From NCBI GenBank assembly GCA_000517005.1, contig KI912045.1, positions 263,279 through 324,603 on the forward strand: a stretch of DNA of 61,325 bases, written 5' to 3'. The notes below the pieces were generated by a model, which worked only from the letters and a program-made list of their open reading frames with translations, was not told the origin of the DNA and did no database searches. Shown here piece by piece: positions 25,204 through 35,833 of this stretch (the first letter of the stretch is position 1; the number at the start of each line of letters is the position of its first letter). A program made the position numbers and the translations under genes. This DNA is from Microvirga lupini. GTDB lineage: Bacteria; Pseudomonadota; Alphaproteobacteria; Rhizobiales; Beijerinckiaceae.

Positions 25204-25578
25204 TTAAAGGCTTTTCCTGCGGAGCAAGCGTCCGGAGGACGGAATGGTCGTGCGGGTCTTGCGCCATTCGAAAGCGGCATCCTGGAACATATCGATGGCA
25301 GCGACGGCCTGCGCCCGCATGGCCGCGATCGAAGCCGGATCGCGTTGAGCAAAGCGATCGGTTGCTTGGGCCAGCTGACGACAGCGCTCCTCGACGATGC
25401 GCCGCGCTTCCTTCAACCGGGGGTGCGGCTCCCCGGATGCTGTTATGTCGTCGCAAAAACGAAGGACGTCCCGGGTCAGATTCTCGCCCGAGTAGAGGCC
25501 CGAATAATGATCGATCATGCTGCGGACGAAACCAAGAGAGTCACGGATCTCTTGCCGTAAAAGCGACTCGCTGCTCAT
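25204..25578 (-). CDS. Hypothetical protein
   Basis: A protein of about 124 aa, mostly helical, with no membrane segment (SSESLLRQEIRDSLGFVRSMIDHYSGLYSGEN at the start; a basic RRKSL end). ATG 25578 is preferred, with AGGG a few bases upstream; an earlier start at 25617 is open. I do not recognise a family. It is convergent with the L,D-transpeptidase gene and precedes a small membrane-protein gene on the same strand. Confidence 0.6.
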   Translation of the reverse strand: MSSESLLRQEIRDSLGFVRSMIDHYSGLYSGENLTRDVLRFCDDITASGEPHPRLKEARRIVEERCRQLAQATDRFAQRDPASIAAMRAQAVAAIDMFQDAAFEWRKTRTTIPSSGRLLRRKSL

Positions 25579-25658
25579 CGCACCCTTCCCGAAGAGGAGC
25601 TGCATTCCTGCCTGCACCGGCGATGATGTGGTATGAACCAGAGATCTCTAAAAAGGTG

Positions 25659-25859
25659 TTAGCCCGGTTTCCCCGTCTGAGGATCGGCGGGGACCTTGGG
25701 CGGAACCGGGAGAGGATTATCGTTGTTTTGCGTGACCGTCAGCGGTGACGACCAGATTCTTTCAAGGAGAGGACCTGCAATGATCCCGGCGACGAATGCG
25801 AACGCAGCCACGATCAGACCAATCCGGCCGCAAAGGCTCAGCACATCCTTGAATGCCAT
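25659..25859 (-). CDS. Small single-pass membrane protein
   Basis: A protein of about 66 aa with one strong hydrophobic segment (IGLIVAAFAFVAGIIAGPLL, about residues 12-31) and a Pro-rich tail ending in PLPVPPKVPADPQTGKPG that would lie in the periplasm or cytoplasm. GGGAGGAAGG just upstream of ATG 25859 is an excellent ribosome site and decides the start; the longer frame from 26045 has none. Function unknown. Confidence 0.6.
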   Translation of the reverse strand: MAFKDVLSLCGRIGLIVAAFAFVAGIIAGPLLERIWSSPLTVTQNNDNPLPVPPKVPADPQTGKPG

Positions 25860-26226
25860 AAACCTTCCTCCCGTCTGCTTTGATTCAAGAATCCTAGGGG
25901 ACCTCTCGATCACAGCCAATAGACCAAAGCACAAATTGCTTAGACGACGACATTCCAAAGCTTGAACAACGGAGCGGAACGCAAGGAAAAGGCAGAGCTT
26001 TTTGCCAATGTGCCGATCGTGCATAATTTTTCGGCAGACAGGCACGGTTGTTCAAATTCATTGTATTTTGAAACATTGTATAGGTTTATATTTCGATTTA
26101 TCGCCTTCGCTGCTTCGGCAATCGGGGCTCTGCATTGGCCTCTCTCAAGGTCGGCTTGATCTGCCCCGACAATTCTGAACATTTCGGTTCGCTTGGAATT
26201 GAACCCGAGTTCATGGGATATCGTAA
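25860..26226. other. AT-rich gene-free interval
   Basis: This 367-bp gap between the small membrane protein (minus) and SelO (plus) is clearly lower in GC than its surroundings, especially 26030-26100 (TTTTTCGGC, TTGTATTTTGAAAC, TTTATATTTCG). It probably holds divergent promoters. Open frames crossing it are short and unlike proteins. I see no RNA gene. Confidence 0.5.
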
Positions 26227-27657
26227 ATGCCCACCTCTGCCGCCTATCGTGCCGCGACACGCCACCAGGAACTCGGTTCGGATTTCTATGACATCGTCCG
26301 GCCGGCGCAATTCCCTCGACATATCCTGCGATACCGTAACCAGCGCTGGGCCGAGCGGGTAGGTCTCGGGTCGCTCAGCGACGAAGAGTGGATCGATCAT
26401 TTCGGGCGCTTCACGCCGCTTCCGGGCAGTTTCGAGCAGCCTCTCGCTCTGCGCTATCATGGTCATCAATTCCGAACCTACAATCCGCATCTGGGAGATG
26501 GGCGCGGCTTTCTTTTTGCCCAACTCCATGATGTGCAGGATGGCAGGCTGCTTGACCTCGGCACGAAAGGCAGCGGGCAAACGCCGTGGTCACGCCATGC
26601 GGATGGCCGCCTGACCCTGAAGGGTGGCGTACGGGAGATCCTGGCGACCGAAATGCTCGAAGCACTTGGGGTCGAGACCTCGAAATCCTTCAGCCTGATC
26701 GAAACGGGCGAGGAACTCGAACGCGGCGACGAACCTTCCCCCACCCGCTCGTCGGTTCTGGTGCGTCTCAGCCATTCTCACATCCGCATTGGAACCTTCC
26801 AGCGTCTGCTCTACCTGGACGAGACCGACAATCTCCGCAAGCTGCTCGACTACACCATTCGAACCTACATGCCGGATGTCTGGCGTGAAGACGGGGGGGA
26901 TCGCGCAACTGCGTTTCTGGAAGAAGTGTGCCGACGGGTGGCCCGCATGGGTGCGCAATGGATGGCAGCGGGTTTCGTGCACGGCGTGCTCAACACCGAT
27001 AACATCAACGTCACGGGGGAAAGCTTCGACTATGGTCCGTGGCGCTTCCTGCCCGTCTATGAGCCCGGTTTCACGGCTGCCTATTTCGACGAGACCGGTC
27101 TTTATGCCTTCGGACGGCAGCCCGATACGCTTTTGTGGAACCTGTTTCGTCTGGCGGAATGCCTGCTGCCCTTAGCCCAACAAAGCAGTCTCGAGCAGGC
27201 GCTCACAACATTCGAGCCTGCTCTTCACCGGGAATTCGCTCGTGCCATCATGCGCCGTCTCGGACTCCGGTCCAAAGGTTTCGAACAGGACGGAGTGCTG
27301 GCCAAAGCCTTATGGACATTCCTGCACGAGAGCAAAGCTCCGTTCGAGCAGACGTTCTTTGATTGGTATGGCGGGCTTCCGAGTGCGCATCGTGCAGAGA
27401 ATAGCCCCTCTGCCGATTTCTACACGCAACCATTCTTCGAACCCTTGCGTGCGGCCCTCGGCACCTTCGATTCAGCACCCGAAGTTCGGATCGATCATCC
27501 CTATTTTGCACGCCCTACCCCCTGCACCATGCTGATCGATGAGGTCGAGGCGCTTTGGGCACCCATTGCGGCGGATGATGACTGGTCAGCCTTCGAGTCG
27601 AAAATCGCCGAGATCCGCAGCATGGCCGGGGCTTATCGTGCAGATCCGGCGAAATAG
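26227..27657 (+). CDS. selO: SelO family protein adenylyltransferase (YdiU)
   Basis: A 476-aa pseudokinase-fold enzyme, close to the E. coli YdiU length of 478. SelO transfers AMP from ATP to Ser/Thr/Tyr residues of target proteins in redox stress. Family signatures are present: YHGHQFRTYNPHLGDGRG, LDLGTKGSGQTPWSRHADGRLTLKGGVREILATEMLEALGV, VLVRLSHSHIRIGTF, GFVHGVLNTDNINVTGESFDYGPWRF (metal-binding Asn and Asp) and FGRQPDTLLWNLFRLAECLLPL. No C-terminal selenocysteine or cysteine is seen, as expected for bacterial forms. The ATG has a weak ribosome site. It is convergent with the urease operon. Confidence 0.93.
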   Translation: MPTSAAYRAATRHQELGSDFYDIVRPAQFPRHILRYRNQRWAERVGLGSLSDEEWIDHFGRFTPLPGSFEQPLALRYHGHQFRTYNPHLGDGRGFLFAQLHDVQDGRLLDLGTKGSGQTPWSRHADGRLTLKGGVREILATEMLEALGVETSKSFSLIETGEELERGDEPSPTRSSVLVRLSHSHIRIGTFQRLLYLDETDNLRKLLDYTIRTYMPDVWREDGGDRATAFLEEVCRRVARMGAQWMAAGFVHGVLNTDNINVTGESFDYGPWRFLPVYEPGFTAAYFDETGLYAFGRQPDTLLWNLFRLAECLLPLAQQSSLEQALTTFEPALHREFARAIMRRLGLRSKGFEQDGVLAKALWTFLHESKAPFEQTFFDWYGGLPSAHRAENSPSADFYTQPFFEPLRAALGTFDSAPEVRIDHPYFARPTPCTMLIDEVEALWAPIAADDDWSAFESKIAEIRSMAGAYRADPAK

Positions 27658-27675
27658 AAGCATCGAGGCGATACC

Positions 27676-28245
27676 TTAGACAACAGCAATGACGAGGCCG
27701 GTCATGGTCACCGCCGCGCCGGCAAGCCGCATGATGCTGATATGGCCGAGTGTGAGCAGTCCGGCGACGATGCCGGCGCTATGCAGCATTGCGGTCGCGA
27801 GGGCGAATCCCAGGCTGTAGAGAACTGCGTCGGATTCGACCGGAATCTCCGCGCCGTGTGCATAGCCGTGGAAGACCGCAAAGACGCCGACGAGTGCAAC
27901 CGCCGCCTGGATTGGCCATTGCCGTCCCCAGGTCACGATGGCGCCCAGAACCACGATGGACAAGGCGATGCCAAGTTCAACGGCGGGAACCTCAATGCCG
28001 GTTAGACCAAGAACTCTACCAACCAGCATCATTCCCACGAAACTTGCGGGAAGCGCCCACAGGGCCTGCCCTCCGAGCAGAGCCGCGAAGAGACCGACGC
28101 TCACCATCGCAAGGACATGATCGAGGCCTCCCAAAGGATGCGAGAAACCTGCAATAAAGCCTGACGCTGAACCATGTCCCGTATGGGCCAAAGCGGGCGT
28201 GGCTGCCACTAACAACATGGTGGCAAGAACGGAGCGCTTGAACAT
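27676..28245 (-). CDS. ureJ: HupE/UreJ nickel permease-like protein
   Basis: A membrane protein of about 189 aa. A signal-like N-terminus (MLLVAATPALA) precedes the HupE/UreJ signature HTGHGSASGFIAGFSHPLGGLDHVLAMVSVG, whose His/Asp residues are thought to bind nickel. A second conserved HGYAHGAEIP lies in a later membrane segment. Six or so hydrophobic stretches are visible. The position as last gene of the urease operon, 16 bp after ureG, supports nickel import for urease. ATG 28245 is chosen; the open frame upstream overlaps ureG out of frame. Confidence 0.88.
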   Translation of the reverse strand: MFKRSVLATMLLVAATPALAHTGHGSASGFIAGFSHPLGGLDHVLAMVSVGLFAALLGGQALWALPASFVGMMLVGRVLGLTGIEVPAVELGIALSIVVLGAIVTWGRQWPIQAAVALVGVFAVFHGYAHGAEIPVESDAVLYSLGFALATAMLHSAGIVAGLLTLGHISIMRLAGAAVTMTGLVIAVV

Positions 28246-28261
28246 CCTGGAGATCCCCCTT

Positions 28262-28885
28262 TTAGGCCGCTGACGACAGGCCGCCGGCCTGTTCGATGAA
28301 CTTGGCGATGGCATCAACTCCGACGCCGTCGCGGATATTGCTGAACACGTAGGGACGCTGGCCGCGCATGCGCTTGGTATCTTCTTCCATGATCGCGAGG
28401 TCAGCGCCGACATAAGGCGCCAGATCGATCTTGTTGACCACGAGGAGATCGGAGCGCGTGATGCCGGGGCCTCCCTTGCGCGGGATCTTCTCGCCGCCGG
28501 CCACGTCGATGACATAGATCGTCAGATCGGCGAGCTCGGGTGAGAACGTCGCCGCCAGATTGTCGCCGCCGGATTCCACCAGCACGATATCGAGCGAGGG
28601 AAAACGCTTGCGCATGGCGGCGATGGCTGCAAGGTTGATGGAGGCGTCCTCGCGAATGGCCGTGTGCGGGCATCCGCCCGTCTCGACACCCATGATGCGT
28701 TCTACTGGCAGCGCGCCGGCGACGGTCAGGAGGCGCGCATCCTCCTTGGTGTAGATGTCGTTCGTGATCGCGCAGATGTCGTAGCGCTCGCGAAATGTCT
28801 TGCAGAGCGCCTCCATCAGGGCCGTCTTGCCGGAGCCGACCGGCCCGCCGATGCCGACGCGAAGGGGTCCCGTGTGAGAAGTCAT
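28262..28885 (-). CDS. ureG: Urease accessory GTPase UreG
   Basis: A 207-aa SIMIBI GTPase that delivers nickel to apo-urease with UreE, UreF and UreD. The P-loop GPVGSGKT is at residues 14-21, the nickel-binding Cys-Pro-His at 72-74 ([13 protein letters not shown]), followed by [29 protein letters not shown] and the guanine-specificity NKID in [16 protein letters not shown]. Full length. Its ATG overlaps the ureF stop by 4 bp. Confidence 0.96.
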   Translation of the reverse strand: MTSHTGPLRVGIGGPVGSGKTALMEALCKTFRERYDICAITNDIYTKEDARLLTVAGALPVERIMGVETGGCPHTAIREDASINLAAIAAMRKRFPSLDIVLVESGGDNLAATFSPELADLTIYVIDVAGGEKIPRKGGPGITRSDLLVVNKIDLAPYVGADLAIMEEDTKRMRGQRPYVFSNIRDGVGVDAIAKFIEQAGGLSSAA

Positions 28886-29583
28886 GAGCGGAAAAGCCTC
28901 GTATACTGGTTTTCATGATGGAAGGAGCCGAGATCGGCCCGGAAGGTCGAGCCGCCGATATCGTCGAGCGTGAGAGCCATCCCCTGCTGCGCAACGTCCT
29001 GCACTATGCCGGCAAGTGCCGCGGACACGCGAATGCCTGCGGTCTGCCCGATCGGCGCCAGACGGATGGCCGCGGAAACGAGCGTCTGCACGAGTCCGAA
29101 GAGATAGGCCTGCGATGTGATCGGCAACGGAATGCCATGCGCTGCTGCTGCCATGCCGATGGCGACAGGAAAGGCAACATCGCCTTCGAGCAGAAATAGC
29201 CGCGGCGAGGGCCAGGCCGCGAGCGTCGCATCGAGGAAGCTGCGCCCCTGCTGGCTGGTCTCGAGGTAAAGCTCGGCGGAGGGCGACAGGGCGAGAGCGA
29301 GTTCGTTGACCGTTTCAAGAGCCCCACGGTCGCTCTGCTCAATGGCCCGGTAGGCGTGGCTCAGAAGAATGGCATCGTTGCGGCCGAGGCCGAGCGTGAG
29401 CAGATCGGTCAGCCATGCGACAAGAGTTGCTTCGTCGGTGACATCTCCAGCTTCCACCGCCCATTCCATGGTGTGCGAATAGGCATAGCAGCCGACAGGA
29501 TAGGACGGCGAGAGCCAGGCGAAGAGCGGCAGGATTGTCCCCTCCCGTCCCAAACCCTGTGCTTTCAAGGATGCATCATCCAT
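28882..29583 (-). CDS. ureF: Urease accessory protein UreF
   Basis: An all-helical protein of about 233 aa that bridges UreD and UreG in the nickel-loading complex. Recognisable segments are [31 protein letters not shown] and [38 protein letters not shown] 29583 overlaps the His-rich 3' end of ureE by 8 bp; the frame extends to 29718 but only inside ureE. The last bases overlap ureG. Confidence 0.94.
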   Translation of the reverse strand: MDDASLKAQGLGREGTILPLFAWLSPSYPVGCYAYSHTMEWAVEAGDVTDEATLVAWLTDLLTLGLGRNDAILLSHAYRAIEQSDRGALETVNELALALSPSAELYLETSQQGRSFLDATLAAWPSPRLFLLEGDVAFPVAIGMAAAAHGIPLPITSQAYLFGLVQTLVSAAIRLAPIGQTAGIRVSAALAGIVQDVAQQGMALTLDDIGGSTFRADLGSFHHENQYTRLFRS

Positions 29584-30055
29584 GGCCGTGCCCGTGGTGG
29601 TGGGAATGGCCTCCATGCTCGTGATGGTGATAGGCACCACGCACAGGTCGGAAGGGGCGCTCGACGATCTCGACCTTGGCACCCAGCCCGAGCAGCATAT
29701 CGACCAGCACATGGTCATAGGCGATATAGATCGCCTCCCGCGTGATCTCCGCCGGCACGTGCCGGTTGCCGATATGCCAGGCGAGGGCCAGGAGTTCGAG
29801 CGGATCTGCAGTCGTGATCTCCACGAGTTTTTCCGGTGCGGCCCTCACCTCGACGAGCCAGCCGCTTTCCAGCCTTATGGCATCGCCGTCCTCCAGCACA
29901 TCGGCCTTATCGAGATCGAGCAGGAAGGCGGTTCCACCATCCGCATTGAGCATGATGCGGCGGCGGTGCCGGTCACTATGATCGAGGGTAATGACATCGA
30001 CGATGCGGTCCTGCTCGACGGCTTCACGGCGGATAATGGATGTGGCGCGGATCAT
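29576..30055 (-). CDS. ureE: Urease accessory nickel chaperone UreE
   Basis: A 159-aa nickel metallochaperone. The N-terminal peptide-binding domain (DRIVDVITLDHSDRHRRRIML, FLLDLDKADVLEDGDAIRL) is followed by the metal-binding domain with the conserved WHIGNRHVPAEI and IYIAYDHVLVDMLLGLG. The C-terminal tail (about residues 142-159) alternates His and Gly, [18 protein letters not shown], and would store several nickel ions. It starts one base after the ureC stop. Confidence 0.95.
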   Translation of the reverse strand: MIRATSIIRREAVEQDRIVDVITLDHSDRHRRRIMLNADGGTAFLLDLDKADVLEDGDAIRLESGWLVEVRAAPEKLVEITTADPLELLALAWHIGNRHVPAEITREAIYIAYDHVLVDMLLGLGAKVEIVERPFRPVRGAYHHHEHGGHSHHHGHGHG

Positions 30056-30056
30056 G

Positions 30057-31783
<1,727 letters not shown>

Positions 31784-31784
<1 letters not shown>

Positions 31785-32404
31785 CACAGCGCTCCCATCA
31801 CGCCTTGGCGGAATCCATAGACTTCGCGTTTGCCGGAAAGCGGCACCAGCACAACCTCACGCGTCGCGCCGGGCTCGAAGCGCACCGCCGTGCCGGGGGC
31901 GATGTCGAGCCGCATGCCTCGGGCCTTCTCGCGGTCGAAGGACAAAGCCGGGTTCGTCTCGAAGAAATGATAATGGCTGCCGACCTGGACCGGGCGGTCA
32001 CCTGTATTGGCGACGGTCAGCACGATGCGCTCGGCACCCTCGTTGAAAACGATCTCGCCCTCCTGCGCCATCACCTCGCCCGGAACGTCCTTGGAAGCTG
32101 CACCGCGGATTGGGTGATGCACGGTGACGAGCTTAGTACCGTCCGGGAAAGTCGCCTCCACCTGCACGTCGTGGATCATCTCGGCGACGCCTTCCATGAC
32201 CTGATCGGCGGTGATCACATGCGCACCGGCTTCCATCAGCTCGGCAACGGAGCGGCCGTCTCGCGCGCCTTCAACGACCGTGTCGGTGATGAGGGCAATG
32301 GCTTCCGGATGATTGAGCTTCACTCCGCGCTCCAGGCGGCGGCGGGCGACCATGGCGGCCATGGCAATCAGAAGCTTGTCTTTTTCACGGGGAGTGAGTT
32401 GCAT
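31784..32404 (-). CDS. ureAB: Fused urease gamma-beta subunit (UreA-UreB)
   Basis: A 206-aa fusion. Residues 1-100 are the gamma subunit ([37 protein letters not shown]) and about 106-206 the beta subunit ([58 protein letters not shown]). The order is gamma then beta, joined by a short [12 protein letters not shown] linker. Many bacteria encode the two separately; fusions occur in Helicobacter and several alphaproteobacteria. The stop overlaps the ureC start. Confidence 0.95.
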
Positions 32405-32413
32405 GGTTCGACC

Positions 32414-33271
32414 CTAGCTGAGCCAGACACGAGGCAAGGGCTCGCCGCGAAAGGCGAGCAGAAACGGAATGGCGGCATTGCGCAATGCCTCAATGGCCAT
32501 GGCGCAGAAGCGGACGGCGAGGAGCCCGTTCCAGGCGCTGGCCGCGGCATCGCAGCCGTTGATAGAGGAGAGCTGCTCGCGCACGGAATCGAGGCGCGCC
32601 TCGGCATCCGGTGCCACATGGATCAAGGTAGCAAAGGCACGGGCGCCCTTTCCGACGCTGGGCTTCCAGAGGAGGTCGGCAATCGGACCTTCGAGCCGCA
32701 GCGTATCGGCATAGATGAGCCGATCTCCACGCCGAATGCGCCAGCGATCCTCGAACAGGCCGTCCGTAATGCACTCGGCCCGAGCCTCACGCCCGAACAC
32801 GACGGCCTCGAACACAGTCAGGCTCGCATCCTCAGGCATCTCGGCACTGAGGCTCCGTCCAAGCCTTGCCCTGTCGAACAGAATGGTCTCCTGCGGCAGC
32901 CAGTCGAGCCGTGCGCCGGCCTCAACCTTGAGAGCGACCGCCAGCTCCGCAACCGGCCCATCCGAGCGATAGACCTTCTCGGCTGCAGGTGTTGCAACCG
33001 TCACCGAAGCGCCGGAGCGCACGTCGATCTCCACGGAAAAGCGATCACCACAGGCAATGCCACCAGCTGTATTAACCAGTACGGTATCGAGCCCGCTCCC
33101 CTCGCCTTTCGGGAGCCTGATGCGCATGGATCCGCTCTCTTCGATCCGCATGGGACGGGTACGGCCGCTCAAGCCCGCTGCGCTGAACGCAACACGACCG
33201 ACGGCACGCTGACGCTGTTGAGAGACTGATTGGGAGACGCCATCAAATGGCCAAGCGCTGACGTACATCAT
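32414..33271 (-). CDS. ureD: Urease accessory protein UreD
   Basis: A scaffold protein of about 285 aa for nickel insertion. Family segments are RQRAVGRVAFSAAGLSGRTRPMRI, VLVNTAGGIACGDRFSVEIDVRSGASVTVATPAAEKVYRS, WLPQETILFDRARL and VFEAVVFGREARAE. Tandem ATGs at 33271 and 33268 follow GAGGGAG; the second has better spacing. The start lies within the end of urtE, an overlap of about 26-29 bp in another frame, which ties the transport and urease parts into one message. The ureAB start follows after 9 bp. Confidence 0.92.
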   Translation of the reverse strand: MMYVSAWPFDGVSQSVSQQRQRAVGRVAFSAAGLSGRTRPMRIEESGSMRIRLPKGEGSGLDTVLVNTAGGIACGDRFSVEIDVRSGASVTVATPAAEKVYRSDGPVAELAVALKVEAGARLDWLPQETILFDRARLGRSLSAEMPEDASLTVFEAVVFGREARAECITDGLFEDRWRIRRGDRLIYADTLRLEGPIADLLWKPSVGKGARAFATLIHVAPDAEARLDSVREQLSSINGCDAAASAWNGLLAVRFCAMAIEALRNAAIPFLLAFRGEPLPRVWLS

Positions 33272-33938
33272 CTCCCTCAAGCGCCGAACGGTCGCCATGT
33301 TGAACGATCTCGCCGCGCTCCATGACGACGAAACGATCGGCCAACTCGCGGGCGAAGTCGAAATATTGCTCGACCAGGAGGATGGCCATATCCTTCCGTT
33401 CGCGCAAGTAGGTAATCGCCCGACCGATATCCTTGATGATGGACGGTTGAATTCCTTCCGTCGGCTCGTCGAGCACGAGCAGGCGCGGACGGGTGACCAG
33501 CGCACGTCCGATAGCCAATTGCTGCTGCTGGCCGCCGGACAGATCGCCGCCCCGCCGGCCCAGCATGGATTTGAGGACCGGAAACAGCTCGAAAACCTCG
33601 TCGGGGACCGTCTTCTCGCCACGCTTCAAAGGGGCAAAGCCGGTCTCAAGATTCTCCTTGACGATCAGGAGCGGAAAGATCTCCCGGCCTTGCGGAACAT
33701 AGGCGATTCCGAGAGCCGCCCGCTCGAAGGGTTTCAGGCGTGCGATGTCCCGGCCCTCGAAATGGATGCTCCCACCCGCGATCGGCCGATGCCCGGCGAT
33801 GGCGCGCAGCAACGACGTCTTGCCGACACCATTCCGGCCGAGCACGCAAGTGACCTCGCCGATGGGGGCAGCAACGGATACACCGCGTAACGCCTGTGCG
33901 GCACCGTAATACAGAGAGAGATTCTCGACCGAAAGCAT
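33243..33938 (-). CDS. urtE: Urea ABC transporter ATP-binding protein UrtE
   Basis: An ATPase of about 231 aa. UrtE traits are the start MLSVENLSLYYGAAQALRGVSV, Walker A GRNGVGKTS, signature DLSGGQQQQLAIGRALVTRP and Walker B LLVLDEPTEGIQPSIIKDIGRAI; the EGIQPSII run is typical of UrtE. A GTG at 33944 overlaps the urtD stop as GTGA and is an alternative start; ATG 33938 is preferred by family pattern. The 3' end overlaps ureD. Confidence 0.94.
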   Translation of the reverse strand: MLSVENLSLYYGAAQALRGVSVAAPIGEVTCVLGRNGVGKTSLLRAIAGHRPIAGGSIHFEGRDIARLKPFERAALGIAYVPQGREIFPLLIVKENLETGFAPLKRGEKTVPDEVFELFPVLKSMLGRRGGDLSGGQQQQLAIGRALVTRPRLLVLDEPTEGIQPSIIKDIGRAITYLRERKDMAILLVEQYFDFARELADRFVVMERGEIVQHGDRSALEGDDVRQRLAI

Positions 33939-33940
33939 CG

Positions 33941-34693
33941 TCACCGCCCCAGATAAACCTCGATCACGCGCTCGTTGGCGCTCACTGCATCGAGAGATCC
34001 CTCGGCGAGCACCGAGCCCTCGTGAAGGCATGTGACCTTTACGTCGAGATCGCGCACGAAGGTCATGTCGTGCTCCACCACGATGACGGCCTGCGTCTTC
34101 GCGATGTCGCGCAGGAGATCGGCCGTGTCCGCCGTTTCCTGATCCGTCATGCCGGCAGCGGGCTCGTCGATCAAGAGGAGCTTGGGCTGCTGCGCCAGCA
34201 ACATGCCGATCTCGAGCCATTGCTTTTGGCCATGTGACAATTCCCCCGCCTTGCGGTGACGATGGGCCGTCAGGCGCACCCGCTCCAGAAGGGCATCAAT
34301 CCGCTCACGCTCCCGAGCGGTGCGCCGCGACAACAGAGTCGCGAAAGGAGAGCGGTTTTCCTTGAGCGCGAGCAGAATGTTGTCTTCGACGCTGTGCATC
34401 TCGAACACGGTCGGCGTCTGGAACTTGCGACCGATCCCGAGTTCGGCAATCGCGGCTTCGTCGAGCGCCGTCAGATCGTGCGAGCCTTCGAAGAGGGCGG
34501 TGCCTTCGTTCGGGCGAGTCTTGCCAGTGATCACATCCATCATCGTGGTCTTGCCTGCACCGTTAGGGCCGATGATGGCGCGCATCTCCGCATGATCGAC
34601 CGCGAGAGACAGCGAATTCAAGGCACGGAAGCCGTCGAAGGACACGGAAACGTTGTCGAGGTAGAGAAGCGTCGGGGTAACGGGTGCAGACAT
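33941..34693 (-). CDS. urtD: Urea ABC transporter ATP-binding protein UrtD
   Basis: A 250-aa ATPase of the LivG branch. Visible are VSVSFDGFRALNSLSLAVDHAEMRAIIGPNGAGKTTMMDVITGKTRP, GRKFQTPTVFEMHSVEDNI, the signature ELSHGQKQWLEIGMLLAQ and Walker B LLLIDEPAAGMTDQET. The FQTPTVFE and HGQKQWLEIGM runs are characteristic of UrtD. It lies three bases after the urtC stop. Confidence 0.95.
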   Translation of the reverse strand: MSAPVTPTLLYLDNVSVSFDGFRALNSLSLAVDHAEMRAIIGPNGAGKTTMMDVITGKTRPNEGTALFEGSHDLTALDEAAIAELGIGRKFQTPTVFEMHSVEDNILLALKENRSPFATLLSRRTARERERIDALLERVRLTAHRHRKAGELSHGQKQWLEIGMLLAQQPKLLLIDEPAAGMTDQETADTADLLRDIAKTQAVIVVEHDMTFVRDLDVKVTCLHEGSVLAEGSLDAVSANERVIEVYLGR

Positions 34694-34696
34694 GGT

Positions 34697-35833
34697 TTAC
34701 TCCGCCGCCTGTGAGACCGGCTCAGCTATGGGCCGTGGCTTCAGCCGCTGCCCGGCGCGAGCCCAAAGATCCTTGGCCGCACCGAGAATTCCGCGCGGCA
34801 TCAGGAGCGTGACGAAGACGAAGAGACCGCCAAGCGCAAAGAGCCAGAATTCCGGCAGCGCGCCGGTGAACCAGGTCTTGCCCGCATTGACCAGAAGAGC
34901 ACCGAGAATGGGTCCCACCAGCGTGCCGCGGCCGCCAACAGCCACCCAGATCACGACCTCGATGGAGTTGGCCGGCGCGAACTCGCTCGGGTTGATGATG
35001 CCGACCTGCGGCACGTAGAGCGCCCCGGCGATTCCGGCCAGCATGGCCGAGAGCGTGAAGACGGCAAGCTTGTAATGCTCGACACGGTACCCGAGAAAGC
35101 GGGTCCGGCTCTCCGCATCGCGCACCGCCACGAGCACCTTGCCGAACTTGGAATTCACCACCCAGCGACAGAGCAGATAACCGCCGGCAAGCGCGGCAAC
35201 GGACAGGGCGAACAGGACGATCCGCGTCGAAGCGGCCTGGATCGGAAAGCCCAGGATATCCTTGAAATCGGTCAATCCATTATTGCCGCCAAAGCCCATG
35301 TCATTGCGGAAGAAGGCGAGCATGAGGGCGAATGTCATCGCTTGCGTGATGATGGAGAGATAGACGCCCGTCACCCGCGAGCGGAAGGCGAACCAGCCGA
35401 ATGTGAAGGCCAGGACGCCTGGTACGAGCAGCACCATGAGCATTGCGAAGGGGAACCAGTCGAAGCCGTACCAGAACCAGGGCAACTCCTTCCAGTTCAG
35501 GAACACCATGAAGTCAGGCAGGATCGGATCGGCATAGACGCCGCGTGGTCCGATCTGGCGCATGAGATACATGCCCATGGCATAGCCGCCGAGCGCGAAG
35601 AAGGCGCCGTGTCCCAGCGAGAGAATGCCGCAGAAGCCCCAGATCAGATCGACCGAGAGCGCGAGCAGCGCGAAGCAGATATACTTGCCGAGCAGCGGCA
35701 CGAGATGGTCCGACAGGTGGAACGGGGACCCCGGTTCCACCGCCACGTTCAGAACCGGCACCAGAATGGCGGCCGCTCCCAGTAGTGCTAAGACGATGAT
35801 GCTCTGACGATCGAGCACGGATCGCGTTGTCAT
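34697..35833 (-). CDS. urtC: Urea ABC transporter permease UrtC
   Basis: A 378-aa inner-membrane permease of the LivM class. UrtC-like features are LLALSVDLIWGFCGILSLGHGAFFALGGYAMGMYLMRQIG, the extended loop ending FLNWKELPWFWYGFDWFPFAML, and AVRDAESRTRFLGYRVEHYKLAVF. It starts within the urtB stop (ATGA). With UrtB it forms the urea channel. Confidence 0.95.
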   Translation of the reverse strand: MTTRSVLDRQSIIVLALLGAAAILVPVLNVAVEPGSPFHLSDHLVPLLGKYICFALLALSVDLIWGFCGILSLGHGAFFALGGYAMGMYLMRQIGPRGVYADPILPDFMVFLNWKELPWFWYGFDWFPFAMLMVLLVPGVLAFTFGWFAFRSRVTGVYLSIITQAMTFALMLAFFRNDMGFGGNNGLTDFKDILGFPIQAASTRIVLFALSVAALAGGYLLCRWVVNSKFGKVLVAVRDAESRTRFLGYRVEHYKLAVFTLSAMLAGIAGALYVPQVGIINPSEFAPANSIEVVIWVAVGGRGTLVGPILGALLVNAGKTWFTGALPEFWLFALGGLFVFVTLLMPRGILGAAKDLWARAGQRLKPRPIAEPVSQAAE

